The notes beneath the pieces were generated by a model. The model saw only the letters and a list, made by a program, of their open reading frames with translations. It was not told where the DNA came from and made no database searches. Of a stretch of DNA of 39,222 nt, positions 1-8,249 are shown piece by piece. Position 1 is the stretch's first letter; every line of letters starts with the position of its first letter. Made by a program: the position numbers and the translations under genes. The DNA is from Propionicimonas sp. (GTDB taxonomy: Bacteria > Actinomycetota > Actinomycetes > Propionibacteriales > Propionibacteriaceae): NCBI GenBank assembly GCA_030158185.1, contig JAOATP010000186.1, positions 1 to 39,222 on the forward strand. The letters run 5' to 3'.

Positions 1-93
1 GGGCTTCGGTGGGCGATTCGCCCGCCGGGTCCGCTGCCGGTAAGGTTGCGCCTTGGCTGTTGCATCGGCGACAGCCGTTTGCTACGCCCTCCT

Positions 94-114
94 GCCATGG
101 GATCCGCTCATGGC
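94..114 (+). promoter_or_regulatory. Hairpin in the rpsF leader, possible S6:S18 autoregulatory site
   Basis: GCCATG (94-99) pairs with CATGGC (109-114) around a nine-base loop containing CCG, 31 bases upstream of the rpsF start. rpsF leaders in many bacteria carry a hairpin with a conserved CCG that binds the S6:S18 complex. The position and CCG fit, but I cannot test covariation, and the rest of 1-145 shows no promoter I would defend. Confidence 0.3.
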
Positions 115-145
115 CGCTCTAGACCAGAGGAGGTGGAGTTCGCGT

Positions 146-436
146 ATGCGCAAGTACGAAATCGTGGTGATCGTTGACCCGGAGGTCGACGACCGTCAGG
201 TGAACGCCCTGCTGGAGAAGCCGCTCGCCGGCTTTACCAAGGCCGGTGGCACTGTGGATAGTCAAGATGTGTGGGGCCGGCGTCGCCTGGCTTACGACAT
301 CAACAAGAAGTCCGAAGGCATCTACGTCGTGATCAACGTGACCGCTGAGCCGGCCGTTGTGAAGGAAATGGATCGCCAGTTCACCTTGAATGAGCAGATC
401 ATGCGCACCAAGGTGATCCGCCCCGACCTGCACTGA
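146..436 (+). CDS. rpsF: 30S ribosomal protein bS6
   Basis: bS6 of 96 residues, the small-subunit platform protein that partners S18. It opens [16 protein letters not shown] and contains [19 protein letters not shown], both typical of the family, and its length is normal. The start at 146 follows the strong ribosome-binding site GAGGAGGTGG; an in-frame upstream start would add about 31 residues that do not resemble S6. It is the first gene of the conserved rpsF-ssb-rpsR-rplI cluster, which in actinobacteria often lies not far from the replication origin. The following 83-base gap can form a nested stem-loop. Confidence 0.97.
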   Translation: MRKYEIVVIVDPEVDDRQVNALLEKPLAGFTKAGGTVDSQDVWGRRRLAYDINKKSEGIYVVINVTAEPAVVKEMDRQFTLNEQIMRTKVIRPDLH

Positions 437-445
437 TTGCACCGA

Positions 446-488
446 ACCCCTCGCGGACTGTCGGTGGCTACTGACAGGCTTGGGGGGT
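446..488 (+). promoter_or_regulatory. Stem-loop between rpsF and ssb
   Basis: CTGTC (458-462) pairs with GACAG (473-477), and an outer arm ACCCC (446-450) can pair with GGGGT (484-488). The structure fills most of the rpsF-ssb gap and could tune readthrough or mRNA processing in the operon. No U-tract follows, so a full terminator is unlikely. Confidence 0.3.
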
Positions 489-519
489 CCTGAGCTAAGT
501 CCGATCGAAAGAACAAAAC

Positions 520-1038
520 ATGGCTGGCGAAACCATCATCACCGTTGTCGGCAATCTCACCGCCGACCCGGAGCTGCGCTTCACCCCGTCCGGTGCGCCG
601 GTGGCGAACTTCACTGTCGCCTCGACGCCCCGCACGTTCGACAAGAACTCGAACGAGTGGAAGGACGGCGACGCCCTGTTCCTCAACTGCGCTGTGTGGC
701 GCCAGGCGGCCGAGAACGTTGCCGAATCCCTCACCAAGGGGATGCGGGTCATCGTTCAGGGCCGGCTACGCCAGCGCAGCTACGAAACCCGTGAAGGCGA
801 GAAGCGCACGGTGTTCGAGTGTGAGGTCGAAGAGATCGGTCCCGCGCTGAAGTACGCGACCGCCAAGGTCACCCGGTCCTCCGGGGGCAGCGGCGGCAAC
901 TACAACAGCGGTCCTTCTGCCGGTGGCGGGGGTTCCTCCTGGAGCAACTCCAACGCGAATTCCGGCGGCGGACAGAACGATCGCAGCGCAGGCGCTGACC
1001 CCTGGGCCTCGGCCCAGAGCGAAGAGCCCCCGTTCTGA
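520..1038 (+). CDS. ssb: Single-stranded DNA-binding protein
   Basis: 172-residue SSB that coats single-stranded DNA in replication, repair and recombination. The OB-fold domain spans residues 1-115, with the usual opening [20 protein letters not shown] and a [20 protein letters not shown] segment. A Gly/Ser/Asn-rich disordered linker (about 117-160) leads to the acidic tail ending EEPPF, which docks partner proteins. It lies between rpsF and rpsR as in most actinobacteria. The ribosome-binding site is weak (GAAAGAA), and the 86-base gap to rpsR contains a small hairpin (CGCCGG/CCGGCG, 1048-1063). Confidence 0.97.
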   Translation: MAGETIITVVGNLTADPELRFTPSGAPVANFTVASTPRTFDKNSNEWKDGDALFLNCAVWRQAAENVAESLTKGMRVIVQGRLRQRSYETREGEKRTVFECEVEEIGPALKYATAKVTRSSGGSGGNYNSGPSAGGGGSSWSNSNANSGGGQNDRSAGADPWASAQSEEPPF

Positions 1039-1124
1039 TCGCACCGGCGCCGGAATCCCGGCGTCGCCAGTAGTAGTCATTCCGGCGTGCAGCCGGGCTT
1101 CTCAGAACCTAGGAGAGCACCACA

Positions 1125-1361
1125 ATGGCCTCACAGCGCAAGCCTGTGAAATCGAAGAAGGTCGCGCCGGCGAAGTCCATTCGCATCGGCACGATCGACT
1201 ACAAGGACACCGCCCTGCTGCGGAAGTTCATCTCCGAGCGGGGCAAGATCCGCGCTCGCCGTGTCACCGGTCTGTCGGTGCAGGAGCAGCGGAAGGTCGC
1301 GATCGCGGTCAAGAACGCTCGCGAACTCGCACTGCTGCCCTACGCCTCGACCGCTCGCTGA
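1125..1361 (+). CDS. rpsR: 30S ribosomal protein bS18, cysteine-free form
   Basis: bS18 of 78 residues, partner of S6. The core [18 protein letters not shown] and KIRARRVTG is diagnostic. The zinc-ribbon cysteines seen in many S18 proteins are absent: where a CxxC normally precedes the IDYKD segment the protein reads KVAPAK, and the later Cys after RRVTG is replaced in GLSVQEQ. There is no cysteine at all. Such C-minus forms are zinc-independent; in mycobacteria they are alternative copies made under zinc starvation, whereas here the form sits in the housekeeping operon. The start follows AGGAGAG. Confidence 0.95.
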   Translation: MASQRKPVKSKKVAPAKSIRIGTIDYKDTALLRKFISERGKIRARRVTGLSVQEQRKVAIAVKNARELALLPYASTAR

Positions 1362-1374
1362 TAAGGGGGCTGAC

Positions 1375-1821
1375 ATGAAGCTGATTCTCACTGCCCCTGT
1401 CGACCACGTCGGCGTCCCCGGCGACATCGTCGAGGTCAAGGACGGCTACGGCCGTAACTACCTGCTGCCCCGCAGCTTTGCGATCAAGTGGACCCGCGGT
1501 GCGGAGAAGCAGATCGATGGCATCAAGCGGGCGCGTGACGCCCGTGAGATCCGTGGCGTCGAGCACGCCGTCCAGGTGCGCGAGCAGCTGGAAGCACTCA
1601 CCGTCACCCTGCCCGCCCGCACGGGTGCCGCAGGCAAGCTGTTCGGCGCAGTCACCGCCGGCGACATCGTCCTTGCGCTGAAGAAGTCCGGTGGCCCTGC
1701 CATCGACAAGCGTTCGGTCGAGATCGGCAAGCCGATCAAGGTCGTCGGCCCGCACACCGTAGGCCTGAAGCTGACCTCCGGTGTCGTTGCTCACATCATT
1801 GTGAACGTCGTCGCCGCCTGA
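1375..1821 (+). CDS. rplI: 50S ribosomal protein bL9
   Basis: bL9 of 148 residues, an elongated large-subunit protein near the L1 stalk. The N-terminal domain carries the signature GVPGDIVEVKDGYGRNYLLP at residues 13-32, followed by the long connecting helix and a C-terminal domain with GKLFGAVTAGDIVLAL. The ATG at 1375 lies 13 bases after the rpsR stop behind AAGGGGG. An in-frame upstream extension overlaps rpsR and looks nothing like L9. It closes the operon; a strong hairpin terminator follows within 20 bases. Confidence 0.97.
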   Translation: MKLILTAPVDHVGVPGDIVEVKDGYGRNYLLPRSFAIKWTRGAEKQIDGIKRARDAREIRGVEHAVQVREQLEALTVTLPARTGAAGKLFGAVTAGDIVLALKKSGGPAIDKRSVEIGKPIKVVGPHTVGLKLTSGVVAHIIVNVVAA

Positions 1822-1838
1822 GTTCCTGCTCAACGGTG

Positions 1839-1871
1839 AAGCGCCGGTCTCCCTCGTGGGGACCGGCGCTT
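1839..1871 (+). terminator. Terminator of the rpsF-rplI operon
   Basis: Perfect 11-bp stem AAGCGCCGGTC (1839-1849) with GACCGGCGCTT (1861-1871), loop of 11, beginning 18 bases after rplI. The trailing T-run is short (TTTCT), as is common in high-GC actinobacteria. Confidence 0.85.
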
Positions 1872-1903
1872 TCTGCATCCCCGACCCGTGGGAGTGCCTC
1901 GGT

Positions 1904-1909
1904 TATGGT
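1904..1909 (+). promoter_or_regulatory. -10 box TATGGT of a probable leaderless start
   Basis: TATGGT ends 7 bases before the GTG at 1916. This matches the TANNNT spacing of leaderless actinobacterial genes and helps choose that start. Confidence 0.45.
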
Positions 1910-1915
1910 GGCGGG

Positions 1916-2740
1916 GTGAGCCAGCAGACGAGCCCCAGGGACGTCCGCGCAGCCCTTTCCGGCGCGCTCTCCCGGGCAAGGGACGGCGCGAGGAGGATGG
2001 GCCCGCGGCTGTGGGCCGTCATCGCGGTCGGTGCCGTCGTCGTCCTTTCCGTCGTCGTCTGGGCGAACTCCATGCTGACGCCGGTGACGCGCGCCGGCCA
2101 TCCCACGAGCACCGTTTCGCCACTGCCGGCCCCCACCACGGCCACCCCGACCGTCTCGGCGACCCCGTCGACCTCGGGCTCGCCCACCCCGTCCGCGAGC
2201 ACCCCACCGCCCAAGGTGCCAACGCTCAAGGCGTCCGGGAAGTTCACCACGTCGAACGTGAACGTCGGCGCCGTCAGCAGCAGCGGCGACCTGCGTCGCT
2301 ACAGCGTCCGGGTGGAGACCACGGCGAAGCTCGACGCCAACAAGGTTGGTCGCCAGCTCGCCGGTGTCCTCAACGACCCCCGCAGCTGGACGGGCAGTGG
2401 CGGCGTCCGGTTCGCCCTCGTCGCCGACCCGGGCAAGGCCGACTTCAGCATCACCCTCGGCGCCCCCGACACCATCGCGAAGCTCTGCAAGGCGGACGCG
2501 GCCGGCACCTGCACCGACAGTGCCGACGTGCTGATCAACGCAGCGCTGTGGCCGGCTGCCCAGGGCGACTTCGCCGGCGACCCCACCGCCTGGCAGTCCT
2601 ACCTCGTGAACCACGGAATGGGCCAGCTCCTCGGCGAGAACCCGGCGGAATGCCAGCGGAAGGGCGGACCGGCGCCGGTGATGATGGCGCAGGCCGGCGA
2701 CCTGGACGGCTGCGTCGCCAACCCCTGGCCCTACCCGTGA
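1916..2740 (+). CDS. Membrane-anchored DUF3152 protein with degenerate metalloprotease motif
   Basis: 274-residue protein, surface-exposed by prediction. A short cytoplasmic head is followed by one membrane helix (about residues 35-56), a Thr/Ser/Pro-rich stalk (about 65-105) and a C-terminal DUF3152 domain ending in the family-typical PVMMAQAGDLDGC...NPWPYP. DUF3152 proteins normally carry a zincin-like NHExxHxxGH motif at the position read here as NHGMGQLLGE (around residue 233). The catalytic Glu and two of three His ligands are gone, so zinc peptidase activity is unlikely. The start at 1916 is preferred over upstream in-frame GTG codons that lie inside the rplI terminator. The role is unknown. 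Confidence 0.8.
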   Translation: MSQQTSPRDVRAALSGALSRARDGARRMGPRLWAVIAVGAVVVLSVVVWANSMLTPVTRAGHPTSTVSPLPAPTTATPTVSATPSTSGSPTPSASTPPPKVPTLKASGKFTTSNVNVGAVSSSGDLRRYSVRVETTAKLDANKVGRQLAGVLNDPRSWTGSGGVRFALVADPGKADFSITLGAPDTIAKLCKADAAGTCTDSADVLINAALWPAAQGDFAGDPTAWQSYLVNHGMGQLLGENPAECQRKGGPAPVMMAQAGDLDGCVANPWPYP

Positions 2741-2785
2741 GCCGGCCACTCGTCCGCCGCGGACGTCGAGCTCGCCGGCTGACGA

Positions 2786-3523
2786 TCAGCTGATCGCCTG
2801 CGGTAGCGCGGAGGACGAACGGAAGGCCTCCGGGCCGGGCTCGCCGCCGAGTTGGCCGGCCAGCAGTTCGCGTGCGCGTGAGAGGTGCTCGTTGAGCAGC
2901 GCCGCAGCGGCGTCGGCATCGCCGTCCTCGATGTGGGTGAGGATCCGGGCGTGCTCGGCGACGATCACCTCGGGGCTGAGTCGCTGGCTCCCCTGCAACT
3001 GGGCCATGCACAGCTTCACCTCGAAGGCGAGGGAGCCGTAGACGTTGCTGGTGCGCGCACTCCCGAGGGAGTCGATCAGAGCGGTGTGGAAGCGCATGTC
3101 GGGTTCGACGATGTCGAAGCTGCCCTGGTGCCAGAGTGCTTCGATCTCTGCGTTCGCGAGGCGGGCCTGCAGCGGCACCTCCCTGCGGTCGGCGAGGCGG
3201 CGCAGCACCTCCGACTCGAGGTAGGCGCGGGTGCGGTAGATGTCGCGCACGTCCGCAGGCCCCAGCTTCACGACGCGGGCCGTCTTGTGGTTCTTGCGCA
3301 CGAGCACCTTGTCGCTGACCAAGCGCTCGATGGCAGCCTTCGCCGTGGCCCGTGCGATGTCGTAACGGGCGGCCACCTCAGCCTCGGTGAGCGCCTGGTT
3401 GGGCTTGAGTTCCCGCGCCAGCACCTGTGCCTTCAGGTCTTCCACGACGGCGTCGATGACCGACGTGACGACGATGTTCCTGACCAAGTCCCCACCTGCT
3501 TCTGAGCGTGCTGATCGCATCAT
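2786..3523 (-). CDS. GntR/FadR-family regulator of lactate utilisation
   Basis: 245-residue FCD-type GntR regulator, cytoplasmic DNA-binding. The winged-helix domain covers about 20-87 (LTEAEVAARYDIARATAKAA, then ERLVSDKVLVRK). The helical FCD effector domain covers about 93-225, with the usual metal/ligand residues in DMRFHTALIDS, EHARILTHIEDGD and LNEHL. The start at 3523 (MMRSARS) follows GGGGGAG; an in-frame ATG 18 codons upstream lacks one. It is divergent from the lactate permease across a 115-base region with an FadR-type operator, so it probably represses that operon and responds to lactate (inference, as for LldR). Confidence 0.85.
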   Translation of the reverse strand: MMRSARSEAGGDLVRNIVVTSVIDAVVEDLKAQVLARELKPNQALTEAEVAARYDIARATAKAAIERLVSDKVLVRKNHKTARVVKLGPADVRDIYRTRAYLESEVLRRLADRREVPLQARLANAEIEALWHQGSFDIVEPDMRFHTALIDSLGSARTSNVYGSLAFEVKLCMAQLQGSQRLSPEVIVAEHARILTHIEDGDADAAAALLNEHLSRARELLAGQLGGEPGPEAFRSSSALPQAIS

Positions 3524-3588
3524 ATTGCCGCTCCCCCAAGGAGATTGGCGGAACGAGTACACCGGAAACACTTGCATGACTGGTCTAC

Positions 3589-3599
3589 TTGTTCGACAA
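3589..3599. promoter_or_regulatory. FadR-type operator
   Basis: TTGTTCGACAA is a palindrome that fits the FadR-subfamily consensus TNGTNNNACNA exactly. It lies between the regulator and the permease, 40 bases before the permease start, where it would overlap that promoter. Confidence 0.6.
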
Positions 3600-3638
3600 T
3601 CCTACCTGTAGGTCAATCTCAGTGAGGAGATCCCCAAG

Positions 3639-5348
3639 GTGTTCACGCAGCCCCTGGCCCCGATCGCGGGCAGTCTTGCCCTCTCGGCGCTTCTAGCCGC
3701 TCTACCGCTCATCCTGCTGTTCGTGCTTCTCGGCGTCTTCAAGATCAAGGCGTGGGTGGCGGCCCTGATTGGAGTGGCCACATCGATCATCGTTGCGATC
3801 GTCGGGTGGGGCATGCCTGCCGCCATGGCTCTCAGCGCCACGGGTGAGGGAATCTTCTACGGCGCCTTCCCGATCATGTGGATCCTGCTGAACGCCATCT
3901 GGGTCTACCAGCTGTCGGTCATCACCGGCTGGTTCGACACCCTGGGGTCCCTGATCCGCTCGGTCTCCAATGACCAGCGCATCCTGGCGATCCTCATCGC
4001 GTTCTGCTTCGGCGCACTGATGGAGGCCCTCGCGGGCTTCGGCGCCCCGGTGGCGATCTCCGCAGCGATGCTGATGGCAGCCGGCATGAAGCCGATCAAG
4101 GCTGCGATCGTCTCCCTGCTGGCCAACACCGCCCCGGTGGCTTTCGGCGCCATGGGCGCTCCCATCATCACCCTCGCGGGAGCCGTCAGTTCGACCCACC
4201 CGGAGATCACCGTCCAGGTGCTGTCCCAGATGGCCGGCCGGCAGACGCCGTTCGTTGCCGCGATCGTCCCGCTGGTCCTGGTCTTCCTTGTCGACGGCTG
4301 GCGAGGCGTCAGGGAGACCTGGCCGATCGCCCTCTCCGCCGGCGTCGTCTTCGGTGTCGCCCAGTTCATCACGTCGAACTTCATCACGGTCGAGATCACC
4401 GACGTGGTCGCTGCGCTGGTCACCATCGGTTTCGTGCTCGTGACGCTTCGTTTCTGGAAGCCCAAGAACTCCATCCCGCTGGAAGAGTCGGCGCTCCACG
4501 AGGCCAACTCTGCAGCGCTGGTCTCCGGGCGCCTCGCGCACTACCCCGAGGTCACCGCCACCGGCGGACGTCGCATCTGGGGCGCGATCGCTCCGTACGC
4601 GATCATCATCATCATCTTCTCGATCAGCCAGATCCCTGCGGTCAAGACCTGGCTGCTGAGCATCGGTCAAGTGAAGTTCCCGTGGCCGGGGCTCAACGCC
4701 CTCGGCGACGACGGGAAGATGGCGTCCACCATCCTGAACAGCTCCGGCAAGCCGGTGTCGACCATCTTCACCTTCGATCACCTCCGCGCCACCGGCACGC
4801 TGCTGCTGCTCTCAGGCATCATCACCTGCTTCGTCTACAAGGTGAAGGCCTCCGACGCCGTCGCGGCCTATGTCGCAACGATCAAGCAGCTGAAGTTCAC
4901 CATCGTCACCGTGCTCTCGGTGCTGGCGCTTGCCTATGTGATGAACCTCTCCGGCCAGACCGCAAGCCTTGGCAGCGCGCTCGCCCTCGGTCTTGTCGGC
5001 GCCTTCGCTTTCGTCTCGCCGTTGATCGGATGGCTCGGGGTGGCAATCACCGGTTCGGACACCTCTTCCAATGCCCTCTTCGGCCTGCTGCAGGTGACCG
5101 CTGCCGAGCAGTCCGGTCTCAGCCCGGTGTTGATGGCCTCGGCCAACTCCTCCGGTGGCGTGATGGGCAAGATGATCTCGCCGCAGAACCTGGCCGTCGC
5201 AGCGGCAGCCGTCGGCATGATCAACAAGGAGGGTGACATCTTCCGCAAGGTCGTCCTGTGGAGTCTCGCCCTGCTGGCCTACTTCACGGTGATCGTCGTG
5301 CTTCAAGCGGGTCCGTGGTCCTGGATGGTCCCGGTGGTGCACCCGTGA
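3639..5348 (+). CDS. lldP: L-lactate permease, LctP family
   Basis: 569-residue polytopic membrane carrier for lactate (and possibly glycolate) with proton. It is nearly all hydrophobic helices, with family-typical segments GALMEALAGFGAPVAISAAM (about 125-145), NTAPVAFGAMGAP (about 163-175) and a C-terminal GSDTSSNALFG/SANSSGGVMGKMISPQN block (about 470-525). The length matches the family (about 550). The GTG start follows GAGGAG. It is the first gene of a two-gene operon whose second gene begins inside its stop codon, coupling import to oxidation. Confidence 0.93.
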   Translation: MFTQPLAPIAGSLALSALLAALPLILLFVLLGVFKIKAWVAALIGVATSIIVAIVGWGMPAAMALSATGEGIFYGAFPIMWILLNAIWVYQLSVITGWFDTLGSLIRSVSNDQRILAILIAFCFGALMEALAGFGAPVAISAAMLMAAGMKPIKAAIVSLLANTAPVAFGAMGAPIITLAGAVSSTHPEITVQVLSQMAGRQTPFVAAIVPLVLVFLVDGWRGVRETWPIALSAGVVFGVAQFITSNFITVEITDVVAALVTIGFVLVTLRFWKPKNSIPLEESALHEANSAALVSGRLAHYPEVTATGGRRIWGAIAPYAIIIIIFSISQIPAVKTWLLSIGQVKFPWPGLNALGDDGKMASTILNSSGKPVSTIFTFDHLRATGTLLLLSGIITCFVYKVKASDAVAAYVATIKQLKFTIVTVLSVLALAYVMNLSGQTASLGSALALGLVGAFAFVSPLIGWLGVAITGSDTSSNALFGLLQVTAAEQSGLSPVLMASANSSGGVMGKMISPQNLAVAAAAVGMINKEGDIFRKVVLWSLALLAYFTVIVVLQAGPWSWMVPVVHP

Positions 5349-8173
5349 CCACGACCTTGACGCCGGAGGCGCTGGCCACGCTGTTGCGTGGCTGCGTCGC
5401 CGACGGCGCGCAGGTGCGCACGTCCGAGCTGGACCGCAGGGCCCTCGGTCACGACGCGTCGCACTTCCTGCTCACCCCCGCAGCCATCGTCGCCCCCAGG
5501 GACGCCGAGGAGGTGGCCCGCCTGCTGCGGGCCACCGCTGCTGCGGGGATCGGGCTCACGTTCCGCTCCGGCGGCACAAGCCTGTCCGGCCAGGCCGGCA
5601 CCGAAGGTGTGCTGGCCGACGTCCGGCGCAACTTCACAGCCGTCGAGATCCTTGACGACGGGGCACGAGTCCGCGTGCAGCCGGGCGTGACGGTGAAGCA
5701 GCTCAACGCACGGCTGGCCCGGTACGGCCGCAAGTTCGGCCCGGACCCCGCCAGCGAGGCCGCCTGCACCATCGGCGGCGTCGTCGCCAACAACTCCTCC
5801 GGCATGGCCTGCGGCACGGTGGAGAACAGCTACCGCACCCTGGAGTCCGTCGTCGTCGTGCTCCCGTCCGGCACGGTCATCGACACCGGCGCCAGCGACG
5901 CGGACGCGAAGCTGCGCGCCCTCGAGCCCGCGCTCTACGAGGGCCTCCTGCGGCTCCGCGAGCGGGTGGTCCGGAACCCGGCGTCCGTCGCGAAGATCAC
6001 CCAGCAGTTCTCGATGAAGAACACCATGGGGTACGGCATCAACGCGCTGCTCGACTTCGCAGGCGTGCCGGAGATCCTCACCCACCTGATTGTCGGCAGC
6101 GAGGGGACGCTGGGCTTCGTGGCCTCTGCCACCTACCGCACCATCCCGCTGCGCAACTTCGTCAACACCGCGCTCGTGGTCTTCGACGACCTCTATGCGG
6201 CCAACCAGGCGCTGCCCGCTCTGGTGGCGACCGGTGCTGCCACCCTCGAACTCATGGACGCGACCTCCCTGCGGGTGGGCCAGTCCTTCCCCGACACCCC
6301 AGCGGTGATCGCAAGTCTTGCCGTCGACCGTCAGGCAGCGCTGCTGTTGGAGTACCAGGCCACCACCCGTGAGGAATTGGAACGCCTCACCCGCGAGGCC
6401 GGGCCCACGCTGGAAACCCTGCCGGTCGGCGGCCCCGTCGTGCTCTCCGAGGACGCGGCCGTCCGCGGCCAGCTGTGGAAGATCCGCAAGGGCCTGTACA
6501 CCTCGGTTGCCGGCGCGCGGCAGAGCGGCACCACCGCCCTGCTCGAGGACGTCGTCGTGCCGGTGGAGAAGCTTGCCGACACCTGCGTCGACCTGACCGT
6601 GCTGTTCGACAAGTACGCCTACGCCAACTCGGTGATCTTCGGACACGCCAAGGACGGCAACATCCACTTCATGCTCACCGACAGGTTCGAGAGCGAGGCT
6701 TCCCTGCGCCGCTACATCGACTTCACCGAAGAGATGGTTGAGCTCGTCATCGCCAACGACGGTTCCCTGAAGGCGGAGCACGGCACTGGCCGGGTGATGG
6801 CCCCGTTCGTCCGGCGGCAGTACGGCGACGAGCTGTACGACGTCATGTGCGAGATCAAGCGGCTCTTCGACCCGTCCGGGCTGCTCAACGCCGGCACGAT
6901 CATCTCCGACGACGCCGAGATCCACCTCAAGCACATCAAGCTCAATCCGAGCGTCGAGGCTGAGGTCGACCGCTGCACGTCCTGCGGCTACTGCGAGCCG
7001 GTCTGCCCGTCCCGCGACCTCACGCTGACCCCGCGGCAGCGGATCGCCGTCCGGCGGGAGATCGAGAACCTCGAGCTTGCCGGTGACCACGCAGCCGTGG
7101 CGCGGCTGGAGAAGGACTTCGACTACCAGGTCGTGCACACGTGCGCCGTGGACGGCATGTGCGGCACGGCCTGTCCGGTGAACATCAACACCGGCCTGCT
7201 GGTGAAGAAGCTGCGGCGGACCACCATCCCGAAGCCGACGGCAGCGGTCTGGACGACCCTTGCCAAGCACTGGAAGGGCACGACGGCCACGTTCTCCACG
7301 GTGATGAGCCTCACCGACGCCCTGCCCGGGCCGCTGGAAGTCGCCCTCACCGGCGTCGACAAGGCTGCCCGCGCCGTGCTCGGCAGCGACTCGATCCCGC
7401 TGTGGTCGGCCGAACTGCCCGGCGGTGGTGCCCCGCGCCGCCGTCCCCGCCCGGACGGCGAGCCGACGGCCGTCTACCTGCCGGCCTGCGTGAACGTCAT
7501 GTTCGGGCCGGCGCAGGGCGTCGGCGTCCAGCTGAGCTTCGAGGCGTTGTGCGCAGAAGCCGGGCTGACGCTGCTGGTGCCCGAGCAGATCGAGTCGATG
7601 TGCTGCGGCACGCCGTGGTCGAGCAAGGGCATCCCCGACGGCTACGCGGCCATGCGTGACAAGGTGCTGCCGGTGATCAGGGAGGCCACAGACAACGGCC
7701 GGCTGCCGGTGGTCTGCGACGCGTCCAGCTGCACGGAGGGCTTCCGGCACATGCTGGAGACCGACCCCGACCTGCACGTCGAGGTGATCGACTCGGTGGC
7801 CTTCGTCGCCACCCACGTCCTGCCCGTGCTGGGGGAGTACACGAAGCTCGAATCCCTCACCATCCATCCCACCTGTTCTTCGACCCAGATGGGCCTCAAC
7901 GCCGACCTGGTGAAGGTGTCACGGGCGGTGGCCGAGCAGGTCAACATCCCGCTCGACTGGGGCTGCTGCGCCTTCGCCGGCGACCGCGGGATGCTGCATC
8001 CCGAACTGACGGCCTCCGCGACCAGGCGAGAGGCCGCGGAGGCGGAGGAGCTGGACGCCGAGGCGCACGCGAGCTGCAACCGCACCTGCGAGCTCGGGCT
8101 CTCCAGGGCCACGGGCAAGGACTACCGGCACGTCCTCGAACTGCTGGCCGAACAGGCCGGCCTTGTGAAGTAG
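5345..8173 (+). CDS. FAD- and Fe-S-binding D-lactate-type dehydrogenase
   Basis: 942-residue fusion flavoprotein. An FAD-binding type 4 domain (about 35-185, with FRSGGTSLSGQ and VVANNSSGMACG) is followed by an FAD-oxidase C-terminal domain (about 270-530, ending HGTGRV...FDPSGLLNAG). Two ferredoxin-type cluster motifs come next, CTSCGYCEPVCP (about 544-555) and CAVDGMCGTACP (about 599-610), then a Cys-rich CCG region with ESMCCGTPWSSKG (about 752) and WGCCAFAGDRG (about 873). E. coli YdiJ, a D-2-hydroxyglutarate dehydrogenase, shares this order, but the coupled lactate permease favours D-lactate as substrate (inference). The GTG at 5345 overlaps the permease stop. Confidence 0.87.
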   Translation: MTTTLTPEALATLLRGCVADGAQVRTSELDRRALGHDASHFLLTPAAIVAPRDAEEVARLLRATAAAGIGLTFRSGGTSLSGQAGTEGVLADVRRNFTAVEILDDGARVRVQPGVTVKQLNARLARYGRKFGPDPASEAACTIGGVVANNSSGMACGTVENSYRTLESVVVVLPSGTVIDTGASDADAKLRALEPALYEGLLRLRERVVRNPASVAKITQQFSMKNTMGYGINALLDFAGVPEILTHLIVGSEGTLGFVASATYRTIPLRNFVNTALVVFDDLYAANQALPALVATGAATLELMDATSLRVGQSFPDTPAVIASLAVDRQAALLLEYQATTREELERLTREAGPTLETLPVGGPVVLSEDAAVRGQLWKIRKGLYTSVAGARQSGTTALLEDVVVPVEKLADTCVDLTVLFDKYAYANSVIFGHAKDGNIHFMLTDRFESEASLRRYIDFTEEMVELVIANDGSLKAEHGTGRVMAPFVRRQYGDELYDVMCEIKRLFDPSGLLNAGTIISDDAEIHLKHIKLNPSVEAEVDRCTSCGYCEPVCPSRDLTLTPRQRIAVRREIENLELAGDHAAVARLEKDFDYQVVHTCAVDGMCGTACPVNINTGLLVKKLRRTTIPKPTAAVWTTLAKHWKGTTATFSTVMSLTDALPGPLEVALTGVDKAARAVLGSDSIPLWSAELPGGGAPRRRPRPDGEPTAVYLPACVNVMFGPAQGVGVQLSFEALCAEAGLTLLVPEQIESMCCGTPWSSKGIPDGYAAMRDKVLPVIREATDNGRLPVVCDASSCTEGFRHMLETDPDLHVEVIDSVAFVATHVLPVLGEYTKLESLTIHPTCSSTQMGLNADLVKVSRAVAEQVNIPLDWGCCAFAGDRGMLHPELTASATRREAAEAEELDAEAHASCNRTCELGLSRATGKDYRHVLELLAEQAGLVK

Positions 8174-8208
8174 GCCCACGGTGCCCCGACGGGTGAGACG
8201 CTGATCCC

Positions 8209-8225
8209 GCCGGCACGATGCCGGC
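8209..8225 (+). terminator. Possible terminator hairpin after the lactate operon
   Basis: GCCGGCA and TGCCGGC form a 7-bp stem with a three-base loop about 35 bases after the dehydrogenase stop. No T-run follows. It is enclosed by a wider inverted repeat (CGGTGCCCC 8179-8187, GGGGCACCG 8241-8249) ending directly at the next start codon. Confidence 0.4.
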
Positions 8226-8249
8226 CAGTGACAGGAAGTTGGGGCACCG

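Noticed and set aside
5303-7867. An 854-codon open frame on the minus strand opposite the dehydrogenase
   Set aside because: It lies antisense to a gene with clear FAD and Fe-S motifs; its composition is the low-complexity pattern of GC-rich shadow frames and it has no recognisable domain.
8179-8249. Mini-ykkC (guanidine-II) riboswitch before the hydrolase
   Set aside because: ACGA and ACGG occur, but they are not closed as tetraloops by proper stems; the ACGA hairpin pairs to leave a CGA triloop.
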